Shown here: in pieces, positions 12,665 through 19,889 of the stretch
Position numbering within the stretch: position 1 is the first letter of the stretch
Layout: each line of letters begins with the position of its first letter
IMG/VR virus record: IMGVR_UViG_3300025128_000400
Location: 1-21,610 of that record
Strand: one strand, 5' to 3'
DNA from: a virus
DNA: 21,610 nt
The notes under the pieces: model-generated
Database searches by the model: none
What the model saw: only the letters and a program-made list of their open reading frames with translations
Told to the model about the DNA's origin: nothing
Made by a program: the position numbers and the translations under genes

Positions 12665-12747
12665 AAGCTCCTCAAAAATTAATATAGAAAGTATGATTAA
12701 TGCTTTTCGTATTAATACTCGAGGTGGCCCTTATGTGAGGAGCTTTT
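12663..12747 (+). ncRNA. Structured region 7: 85-nt element closed by perfect 12-bp stem
   Basis: AAAAGCTCCTCA (12663-12674) pairs without mismatch with TGAGGAGCTTTT (12736-12747). The enclosed 61 bases contain ATTAATGC/GTATTAAT (12696-12703 with 12709-12716, one G.U, loop TTTTC), with AGT/ACT extending it across a bulge. ATTAAT occurs three times, so alternative pairings exist. The stem starts in the stop codon of the upstream gene and ends four bases before the AAAGGAG of the next. The 3' strand ends in four T, so it may double as a weak terminator. Confidence 0.55.
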
Positions 12748-12763
12748 ATAAAAGGAGAAAAAA

Positions 12764-12922
12764 ATGATAATGTTTGACATATCAGAATGGATAATTAATT
12801 TAGTAGTCTTAGGTCTAGGATTAGTATTATGGTGTTTAGCGATACTATTAATAGGAATGATAATTGCCATTAGTAATAAATGGATTAAAGAAAATTTAAT
12901 TAAACAAAGGAGAAGTAAATGA
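12764..12922 (+). CDS. Small membrane protein
   Basis: A 52-residue protein with a long hydrophobic stretch (IINLVVLGLGLVLWCLAILL continuing to IIAI), enough for one or two membrane spans, and a basic tail (KENLIKQRRSK). Tail charge suggests the C-terminus is in the cytoplasm. AAAGGAG precedes the ATG, and the stop overlaps the next start (ATGA at 12919-12922). Function unknown; a role in superinfection exclusion or as an early holin-like protein would be speculative. Confidence 0.65.
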   Translation: MIMFDISEWIINLVVLGLGLVLWCLAILLIGMIIAISNKWIKENLIKQRRSK

Positions 12923-13095
12923 GATATTATTGGGAAGCGTTGTTTAGCACAGAGTATTTCCCTTATTGGGAATTTACTATGCTTATGATGTTAGCTTTAC
13001 AATTAAGTTATTTGTGGAGACAACATAGAACAGAGAAAAAAATAGATGTAATAAACGAAACGTTAAATGAAGTTTTAGACGATTTATTAGATTAA
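12919..13095 (+). CDS. Small protein with one hydrophobic segment
   Basis: A 58-residue protein with an aromatic N-terminus (MRYYWEALFSTEYFPYWEF), a hydrophobic segment (TMLMMLALQLSYLW) and an acidic helical C-terminus (VINETLNEVLDDLLD). The start overlaps the preceding stop, and an AAAGGAG lies upstream. Possibly partners with the membrane protein encoded immediately before it. Unknown function. Confidence 0.6.
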   Translation: MRYYWEALFSTEYFPYWEFTMLMMLALQLSYLWRQHRTEKKIDVINETLNEVLDDLLD

Positions 13096-13114
13096 CATAA
13101 CAAAGGAGAGAGAT

Positions 13115-13921
13115 ATGTTACAAAATGCAAAATTTCCAGTAAAAGAAGTACCAGCTTATTGGGAATCAACTAATAAAAATAAAGGAAATGGCACTAGTGT
13201 TAGAGAGATGTCAACAGGATATAAATTCATAGTAAGAGAAGATACTAACAAAGTTCTTAGTTGTATGACCAATTCTTATAAATTAGTAAGAAATGACGAT
13301 ATAATTAAAACTGCTAATCCTCTTATTAAAAAGATGGGTGGAGAAATATCTAAAGTAAATGTATTAAAAGAAGGTTCAAAGACTGTTATGAATTGGACAT
13401 TTCCAAATAACAAAATAAGAATGTCTAAAGATGATGAGTTAATTCCAGAAATAAATATAGTTAATAGTTATGATGGAAGTCTTGGTCTTAACATACTTGG
13501 TGGTGCTTTTAGAATAATATGCTCCAATGGATTAGTAATTGGATTCGTAGCATCTAAATACACTAACAAACATATTAAAACAAACATTGAACTTAATGAC
13601 CTAGATAGAATCATTGAAGAAACTATTGGTAACACATCAAACATATTTAAAGATGAGTTTCCTATTCTTGCAGAAACTAAGTTTAAAGAAAAACACTTAA
13701 TTGAGTTTATAAAGTTATTTCCAGAGTATGCAAATACATTGGTTACAAATAAACTAATTATTGAAAATCCTAAAACGTTTTGGGATTTGTTAAATGTAGG
13801 TACTAACATTCTTACGCATCACATGAACAGAGAAATGGTCTCAACTCACAACCTTGAAGGCAGACTTTACCCTAAAGTAAAGAAACTAGCACTTAAAGAG
13901 GCTGACGTTGCCATCTCTTGA
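13115..13921 (+). CDS. DUF932 family protein
   Basis: A 268-residue protein resembling the DUF932 family found in many phages and plasmids: an N-terminal VPAYWESTNK region, S-C-M-T-N-S-Y-K-L-V-R-N-D-D-I, I-N-I-V-N-S-Y-D-G-S-L-G-L and F-R-I-I-C-S-N-G-L-V, then a helical C-terminus. The family's biochemical role is not established; these genes commonly sit in replication/recombination regions. Strong AAAGGAG before the start. The 3' end overlaps the methylase start by 14 bases. Confidence 0.8.
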   Translation: MLQNAKFPVKEVPAYWESTNKNKGNGTSVREMSTGYKFIVREDTNKVLSCMTNSYKLVRNDDIIKTANPLIKKMGGEISKVNVLKEGSKTVMNWTFPNNKIRMSKDDELIPEINIVNSYDGSLGLNILGGAFRIICSNGLVIGFVASKYTNKHIKTNIELNDLDRIIEETIGNTSNIFKDEFPILAETKFKEKHLIEFIKLFPEYANTLVTNKLIIENPKTFWDLLNVGTNILTHHMNREMVSTHNLEGRLYPKVKKLALKEADVAIS

Positions 13922-14738
13922 TTGGTATGATTGCCCTATAGTTATACCTTATTATGGTGGGAAGTATGAGTTGAGCAGAAAGTTTGTTCCTCTCATACCC
14001 CATCATGAAAGATACTTCGAAGTTTTCTCTGGAGGATTGTCCATGTTCTTTCGTAAAACAAAAGTTAAATGGAATGTTCTTAACGATAAAGATAATAATA
14101 TAGTAAATCTATATATGTGTATTATACATGAATTAGATGAACTTGTTAAACATCTTGAGTGGATGCCTAAATCCAGAGAACTCTTTGAAAACTTTAGGAC
14201 CGACATAAAAGAAAAGAAACCTATTGATATTCCAGACCCTTACCAAGCTGCAAAGTATTTTTATTGCATACGACATAGTTTCAACAAATTGATTCACACT
14301 CCTATGTCAATGGGAAAAGATTGGAAAAGGAATTGGGAAGAAGAGTTTAAGTATTCAAGAATGAAAATCAACGGTTCAACTATTGAGAACTTAGATTTTG
14401 GAGCTCTTGTTGATAGATACAAACCCAACAGCAATGATTTTTGGTACTTAGACCCACCATATTTTATTGCAACAGACAAAGGTGATTACTATCAACACAA
14501 CTTCACTGCTGGAGACCATATAAGATTGAAAGAAAAAGTAGACGAACTAGATTCTAAAGGTGCTAAATTTATGGTCTCATACGACTACAGAGAGGAAGTG
14601 TATGAGTTATACAAAAACTACAATGTAATGACCATTGATTTGAAATACATGGGCGCTACGGATGAACATAGAGCAAAGAAAAGAAAAGAGTATTTAATAT
14701 TAAACTATGAACCTGTCAATCAGACAAGTTTATTTTAA
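13908..14738 (+). CDS. dam: DNA adenine methyltransferase, D12 (Dam) class
   Basis: A 276-residue D12-class N6-adenine methyltransferase. The motifs are PYYGGK (14-19, start of motif X), FEVFSGG (37-43, the AdoMet-binding motif I), LNDKD (58-62) and the catalytic DPPY (182-185). The start is TTG at 13908, placed by an AGAGG six bases upstream and a 14-base overlap with the DUF932 gene. D12 enzymes usually methylate GATC, but no GATC was found in this window, so either the target differs or the phage has lost its own sites. It may protect DNA from host restriction or alter host DNA. Confidence 0.9.
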   Translation: MPSLDWYDCPIVIPYYGGKYELSRKFVPLIPHHERYFEVFSGGLSMFFRKTKVKWNVLNDKDNNIVNLYMCIIHELDELVKHLEWMPKSRELFENFRTDIKEKKPIDIPDPYQAAKYFYCIRHSFNKLIHTPMSMGKDWKRNWEEEFKYSRMKINGSTIENLDFGALVDRYKPNSNDFWYLDPPYFIATDKGDYYQHNFTAGDHIRLKEKVDELDSKGAKFMVSYDYREEVYELYKNYNVMTIDLKYMGATDEHRAKKRKEYLILNYEPVNQTSLF

Positions 14739-14748
14739 AGGAGGATAG

Positions 14749-16071
14749 ATGAAAGATATAAAAGACGTTCAAGTAAAAGTTATGCCATCTAATGTTGACG
14801 CTGAAGAAGCAATGCTTGGTAGCATACTTCAAGGTGGAGATATTGAAATGGAAATAGCAATGGCTTGGATAAGAGAGGACGAAGCACTTTATTCTACAAA
14901 GTGTATGAACATATTTCAATGTATGAAAAACTTGTACAATAATAAAGTTCCTATTGATACAATTACATTATCTGATAAGATGCAAGATATGTTTGGATTG
15001 AAAGATAGTTTGTACATATTAGATTTACAGGATAAAAGTCCTAGTAAAGTAAAAGTAGAATACTATGCTAAAATTGTATGGGAAAGATACGTTCAAAGAG
15101 AGACTGCTAAATCTGCTCAAGACTTACTTAATGCTAGTTATGAAAACTACAATGAAGTAGGTAGAATTATTGAGAACCATAGCAAACTTATTGATGAACT
15201 AAGAAACATACAACCTTCCAAAGCAAGAGACATTTCTGATATTATTGAAGAGACTAACGTAGCATTGCAAGAACAATCTAATACAATACAGTTTGGTCTT
15301 GGTAAACTTGACAACTTCGCAGGTGGTATGACTCGTAAAGAAATTACTGTATTGGGTGGTAGACCTGGCCATGGTAAAACTACGTTGATGTTGAACATTG
15401 TGCGAGGTTTGATTGAACAAGGATACAATGTAATGCTATTCAATCGTGAGATGAGTAATGTAGAAACAATGAAAAAGTTGTACGTCATGGAATCTAGAGA
15501 CATTACATACTCAATGATTCGTTCTGGAATAACAGATGATAAGAAACCAGCTCTTACTAGTGTGTCTGAATATGTTAAGAATAAGTATGAAAATCTTACA
15601 GCATTTGACGACATACGAGGATTAGATGATTGTATTCGTGAAATCAATAAAGGTAAACCCGATGTTATTATTGATGATTACATTCAATTGATTGATGTAG
15701 GAATGACAAACAAAGATAGAAGGTTTGAAATTGAGAAGATTGTACAAGATTACAAATGGGCAGTTAAACAAAACAATTGTTCTGCAATTCTTGTATCTCA
15801 ACTTAATCGTGATATTGAAAAGCGATTCGACCCTAGACCTAGAATGAGTGACTATGCAGAATCTGGTGTAATAGAACAAACAGCAGAGTCAGCAATGTTC
15901 GTATTTTATGGATACAACTTTGATAGTGATAAATACAACAGATACAAAAGTGAAGTCATTGTAGCTAAAAGCAGATATGGTACTATTGGAACCTACCCAA
16001 TGGGATTCAATGGTAACAAATGCAAATTTTACAATGACCATAAAGAGGCGGAACGAGACACAGTTGCGTAA
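14749..16071 (+). CDS. dnaB: Replicative DNA helicase, DnaB type
   Basis: A 440-residue hexameric helicase that unwinds DNA at the fork. The N-terminal domain begins with the family's PSNVDAEEAMLGSIL pattern. The RecA-like domain has Walker A GRPGHGKTT (204-212), Walker B VIIDDYIQL (306-314) and motif H4-like SQLNR (350-354) followed by P-R-M-S-D-Y-A-E-S-G-V-I-E-Q. Length is normal for the family. No primase or polymerase was found in the window, so the helicase probably recruits host primase and polymerase. AAAGGAGG precedes the ATG. Confidence 0.95.
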   Translation: MKDIKDVQVKVMPSNVDAEEAMLGSILQGGDIEMEIAMAWIREDEALYSTKCMNIFQCMKNLYNNKVPIDTITLSDKMQDMFGLKDSLYILDLQDKSPSKVKVEYYAKIVWERYVQRETAKSAQDLLNASYENYNEVGRIIENHSKLIDELRNIQPSKARDISDIIEETNVALQEQSNTIQFGLGKLDNFAGGMTRKEITVLGGRPGHGKTTLMLNIVRGLIEQGYNVMLFNREMSNVETMKKLYVMESRDITYSMIRSGITDDKKPALTSVSEYVKNKYENLTAFDDIRGLDDCIREINKGKPDVIIDDYIQLIDVGMTNKDRRFEIEKIVQDYKWAVKQNNCSAILVSQLNRDIEKRFDPRPRMSDYAESGVIEQTAESAMFVFYGYNFDSDKYNRYKSEVIVAKSRYGTIGTYPMGFNGNKCKFYNDHKEAERDTVA

Positions 16072-16354
16072 ATCTTGTAGGGGATGCTACTATGGCATCG
16101 GAGAAAAATGTTATTGGTTTAGAGATGTTGAAGGAACATCCCCTAAAGAGATTCCTGTAAGCGTTTTTGATAAAGGATGTAAACATTATAAAAATACTAA
16201 TATGGTAGATTCAGAATCAGAACTACTTATATTAATATCAAATAAGTTTGATGGAGAGATACTTAGCGATAAGTATGAAATATATAGAAAACCTTACAAA
16301 AAGAAATATGTAAAAAGTTCACATAACTATTCATATAGGAGAGATGCACAATGA
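16034..16354 (+). CDS. Small Cys-rich protein after the helicase
   Basis: The frame is open through 16354. I start it at ATG 16034; an alternative TTG at 16064 would shorten it to 96 residues, and neither has a good ribosome-binding site, so the start is uncertain and translation may be coupled to the helicase it overlaps. The core is SCRGCYYGIGEKCYWF, then F-D-K-G-C-K-H-Y: four Cys (C-x2-C-x6-C and a later C) that could hold zinc or a small Fe-S cluster. The C-terminus is basic. The stop overlaps the resolvase start (ATGA at 16351-16354). Confidence 0.6.
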   Translation: MTIKRRNETQLRKSCRGCYYGIGEKCYWFRDVEGTSPKEIPVSVFDKGCKHYKNTNMVDSESELLILISNKFDGEILSDKYEIYRKPYKKKYVKSSHNYSYRRDAQ

Positions 16355-16839
16355 AAACAATAATAGGTATAGACCCTGGCGCTAGTGGGGCTATTACTTT
16401 TACTAACTCAGAGAATAAAAAACTTTATATTCACAAATGTCATCCAAGCATATCTGGTAGAGCAGTTATAGTAGAAATGGCTAAAAGTGCTTTTAAAGGA
16501 GATGATATAGTAGCATACATAGAAAAAGTACACGCTATGCCACATGATGGTAGAAGTTCTCTGTTTAAGTTTGGAGTAAACTACGGAGTTTGGCTTGGTA
16601 TACTTGCTTCTAAGCAAATACCGACAGTAGAAGTATCACCACAAAAGTGGATGAATTTTTGGAAAGAATATCATGGAGTAGGATTACCAAAAAAAAAGAA
16701 AGAAAGAAAGAATGTTCTAAAGGATTTTGCTTCAGTATATCTTGACGAGAATAAGAAAGCTACACTATGGAACGCAGATAGTATATTAATAACAATGTAT
16801 GGAATATACATGGAAAAGGAGAAAGAAAATGGAATGTAA
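16351..16839 (+). CDS. RuvC-like Holliday-junction resolvase
   Basis: A 162-residue RNase H-fold protein of the RuvC type. The acidic active-site residues are visible: D8 in GIDPGASG, E58 in AYIEKVHAMP and D143 in WNADSILI. The M-P-x-D-G segment followed by L-F-K-F-G-V-N-Y-G-V-W is typical of phage RuvC-like proteins. It would cleave four-way junctions from recombination and free branches before packaging. It is the penultimate gene of the early arm, and its start overlaps the stop of the Cys-rich gene upstream. Confidence 0.85.
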   Translation: MKTIIGIDPGASGAITFTNSENKKLYIHKCHPSISGRAVIVEMAKSAFKGDDIVAYIEKVHAMPHDGRSSLFKFGVNYGVWLGILASKQIPTVEVSPQKWMNFWKEYHGVGLPKKKKERKNVLKDFASVYLDENKKATLWNADSILITMYGIYMEKEKENGM

Positions 16840-17014
16840 AGATAGTATAGACGTATGGATTAAAACTTGTAGTAGTTTAAAAGACACTATAAAATTAGCA
16901 GTAAAAAAAAATGATTCAGATTTTATTATTGAATTGTTAGAAAAATTTAGAGAAGCAACTGAACAATTAGAAACGTTAATTAAAATGAGTAAAAAAGAAA
17001 GATTTACAGCATAA
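16829..17014 (+). CDS. Last early gene, small helical protein
   Basis: A 61-residue helical, amphipathic protein (ELLEKFREATEQLETLIKM stretch), starting at ATG 16829 after AAAGGAG and overlapping the resolvase stop. It is the last plus-strand gene. Its final codons form the 5' arm of a hairpin in the convergent region. Function unknown. Confidence 0.6.
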   Translation: MECKDSIDVWIKTCSSLKDTIKLAVKKNDSDFIIELLEKFREATEQLETLIKMSKKERFTA

Positions 17015-17071
17015 TCTCCTTATGCTGACTAGAGGATAAGGGGGCAGATTATTTACGTTTGCCCTCTTTTT
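17007..17071 (+). terminator. Convergent terminator region with alternative/pseudoknotted hairpins
   Basis: CAGCATAA/TTATGCTG (17007-17014 with 17020-17027) is a perfect 8-bp hairpin with loop TCTCC. A competing stem pairs CTCCTTAT with ATAAGGGG (17016-17023 with 17036-17043, one T.G). A third stem pairs GGGCA (17042-17046) with TGCCC (17060-17064), followed by TCTTTTT, a normal intrinsic terminator for plus-strand transcription. The loop TCTCC could also pair with the G-run, making a pseudoknot. The minus-strand gene ends at 17049, so this is the boundary of both arms. Confidence 0.6.
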
Positions 17072-19889
17072 CCATATGCAATAATGAATTTTTTAATCCC
17101 AATGGTAAATTTCCATATTTTTTTCTTGATTTAGATTTTTTTTCTAATTTTTCAAAATAATATTCTGGAGCTATTTCTTTTAACAAAGGTTTAATATCTT
17201 TTATAAATGTTCTTTCATCTTTCTTTTTAGGAAAAACTGTAACTTCTTGAGCAGCGGCAGAAAAAGGGCCATAAGGAGTTTTTACCGACATTGGTATCCA
17301 TCTATCAACAGTTCTACCAGCAAATTGATTAAATAATTTTATTTGTTGCATTGCAATATCTAAATTATCATCATCAGTAGCTTCTCCAACTGAAAAAGCT
17401 AAGTTATTAATATACTCATTGTCAGCATTGATTAATTCTGTCATTACCCCTACATCTATTAAAGTTCCAACAGTAGGCCCTAACTTTGAAGTGACAATTC
17501 CTTTTCCGTAAAATTGCGTATTTAATCTTTCTCTGTCTTCTTCGTCATCCAAATCTGAAAACAACAACATCCAAATATCTTCTAAAGTTTCTTTAGCCGT
17601 ATGTTCTACTAATGTTTGATTATACCCACTTATATAACTTATTAAAGCAGGGCCTAAAAAATAAGCCATAGTCATATTCATAGTTTTATGAACACCCTTA
17701 GCGTCTTTTAACCATTCTGAAAATTTTGTTTTTTCTTTCTTTAAAACTTGCTTATCATAATAAGCTTCTTTAACTATAGAATAATTTCTTTCTAAAAATT
17801 CCATACCATAATGTTGAAATTGAAAAACAAATTGACCTATTCCTTCTTTCATGTTTTTTGCTTTAGCATAAGATTCATAATCAAAATGATTTAATATAAC
17901 CATGTTTTTAGCATATGCTTTAGCATATCTTCTTTTATTTTCTAAAACACTACCTTTTAATTTTCCATTATCAATTTGATTTTGTATATATCTATCAAAT
18001 CTTGGACTTTCATCCATTACTTTATTAATTTGACCAAATGCTATTTTAGCAGTGAATTTTCTATTGGCATTTTCTACTCCTCTATGAAAAACAGAACTTT
18101 TCTGGGCTAAATAACTCATTCCACTTGAAAATATCTTTGAACCTTTATAAACAAAATTTTCTTCATCAGAATATTCAATTTGTCCTTTGTCATTCATTTT
18201 TCTAATTCTAATCTGTTCTGCGCTTTTACCTTTAATACTAGATTCAATAGCAGCTTCGGAAGTGTCCATATATAAATTAGATTCTTTTAAAAAAACATCT
18301 ATATCAAATCTTAATTGATTTTCTTTTAAATATTTATAAGATTGATACATTGCAGTAGGCCCAAATGTAAAAAAATTCATAAGTACCTGAGTATAATTTC
18401 TTACAGCGGACCTAGGACTAAATCCTAATTTATTAAAAAATTGATAAGACAATAATGCTTGTTTTATTTCTTTGGTAGCACCACTAACATCTGTAGTTCC
18501 ATTCATTGAACCGTATAAACTTTCTATTGTATTTACAATTTTAAGAGAATAATCAGATTCTTTAGTATCTCCATACATTTTTCTAGCTAAATCCAATGAA
18601 TTAAAATGAGAATTTGTTAAAAAAGCATTTGTATTAAATTTATTTACTTGTTGTATATAAGAACTAACTACGTCTATAAAGTTTCTATTGTAATCATAAT
18701 TAGTTCCTTGAGTTCTGGATTTTCCAAAAGAAGGTATAGCATCATTTAAATTATCAATAATGTCATCAATATCTAAAGAATCATGTTTACCATCAATTTG
18801 AGATGTTTCCATTTTATCAAAATGTGGCATTAAGTTTTCCATAAATTTTATATTTAATTCATTTGTATAATGAGGAAAATAACCTTCGCTGTATCTAGGC
18901 ATTAATTTTGATTTTAAATTATTTTCTAATTCTTCTAATTTTTCAATTGTAAATCTAGAACCTTTTTTATTTTCTATTTTTTTAATTATAGTTTGTATTT
19001 TTTTTTCTATTCCCAATCTTAATGTTTTATAGGAATTATCCATTAATTTATTATAATCAATAACTGCTGGTAATATAGAATCGTCTATACCTACTCTTTT
19101 AAAATAATCATTACTTTCTTTATCGTTTAATCTTACTAATTTTTTTCCAGATTCATAATCTTGAACTCTTTTAATTGCTTCTTTATCCCCATTATCTGCT
19201 AGTGTTTTTTCATCTTGAAATTTTAAATCAATAGCTTCTGGTACTGTTTTTTCAATAATTTTTATAAAATCAACAAAAGAATTAACTACTCCACCTTTTT
19301 CAAATTCTTTTAATTTATTATTTGTTTCTTCTATTAAATTACTATCTTTAGAATCAAGAGCTTTTATATAATCCAATTGCAATCTTCTATGTTCTTTTAA
19401 TCCTTTATTAAATTTTCTTTTTCCAAGTATTGTGTCTAAACCAGCAGATGCTTTTATTTTATCAACAATATCTAAAAATTCTTTACTTGATTTATACTGC
19501 CTTAAAGAATCGTTGTTTACAACATCCCTAATACCTTTTAATGTTTCTGATAAAACAGGGTCTTTTTTCCCAAGAATAGTACCAGTCATAAATCCTTCTA
19601 ATGATTCAAAACTTGTTAATTTTCCTTTTTTTACATTTTCAACATATTTACTTAAATCAACTTTAAATGCTTCAATAGAACCTAATCCTAAAAATTGTCT
19701 AGTTTTTTTAGAACCTAAAAGCATAGCTCCTTCTATTGGTATATTAAACCTTGCTTCAAACATTGATATAGCAGCTTGATAAGGCATTTTAATATTATCA
19801 ATTGTATCTTGATTTTTAGCCCAATCGTCTATCCCATCCAACAATCTAGATGTTAATGGATTTTTTACATCATTGCAATTTACAGGCAA
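17049..19889 (-). CDS. Large internal virion/ejection-type protein
   Basis: A 946-residue protein, starting with TTG at 19889 after an AGGAG that lies inside the upstream gene, and overlapping that gene by 10 bases. The first 350 residues are charged and helical. Later there are segments LSYQFFNKLGFSPRSAVRNY, a H-R-G-V-E-N-A-N-R-K-F region, G-Q-F-V-F-Q-F-Q-H-Y-G-M-E-F and a hydrophobic A-Y-F-L-G-P-A-L-I-S-Y-I-S-G stretch that may insert in a membrane, then an acidic D-L-D-D-E-E-D segment and a basic end. This layout resembles podovirus internal virion proteins and phage 'large polyvalent' proteins that enter the host with the DNA. The assignment is by general resemblance, not by a diagnostic motif. 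Confidence 0.6.
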   Translation of the reverse strand: MPVNCNDVKNPLTSRLLDGIDDWAKNQDTIDNIKMPYQAAISMFEARFNIPIEGAMLLGSKKTRQFLGLGSIEAFKVDLSKYVENVKKGKLTSFESLEGFMTGTILGKKDPVLSETLKGIRDVVNNDSLRQYKSSKEFLDIVDKIKASAGLDTILGKRKFNKGLKEHRRLQLDYIKALDSKDSNLIEETNNKLKEFEKGGVVNSFVDFIKIIEKTVPEAIDLKFQDEKTLADNGDKEAIKRVQDYESGKKLVRLNDKESNDYFKRVGIDDSILPAVIDYNKLMDNSYKTLRLGIEKKIQTIIKKIENKKGSRFTIEKLEELENNLKSKLMPRYSEGYFPHYTNELNIKFMENLMPHFDKMETSQIDGKHDSLDIDDIIDNLNDAIPSFGKSRTQGTNYDYNRNFIDVVSSYIQQVNKFNTNAFLTNSHFNSLDLARKMYGDTKESDYSLKIVNTIESLYGSMNGTTDVSGATKEIKQALLSYQFFNKLGFSPRSAVRNYTQVLMNFFTFGPTAMYQSYKYLKENQLRFDIDVFLKESNLYMDTSEAAIESSIKGKSAEQIRIRKMNDKGQIEYSDEENFVYKGSKIFSSGMSYLAQKSSVFHRGVENANRKFTAKIAFGQINKVMDESPRFDRYIQNQIDNGKLKGSVLENKRRYAKAYAKNMVILNHFDYESYAKAKNMKEGIGQFVFQFQHYGMEFLERNYSIVKEAYYDKQVLKKEKTKFSEWLKDAKGVHKTMNMTMAYFLGPALISYISGYNQTLVEHTAKETLEDIWMLLFSDLDDEEDRERLNTQFYGKGIVTSKLGPTVGTLIDVGVMTELINADNEYINNLAFSVGEATDDDNLDIAMQQIKLFNQFAGRTVDRWIPMSVKTPYGPFSAAAQEVTVFPKKKDERTFIKDIKPLLKEIAPEYYFEKLEKKSKSRKKYGNLPLGLKNSLLHMEKEGKRK

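Noticed and set aside
15147-15647. Minus-strand open frame of 166 codons inside the helicase gene
   Set aside because: Shadow of the DnaB coding frame; no start signal and no family resemblance.
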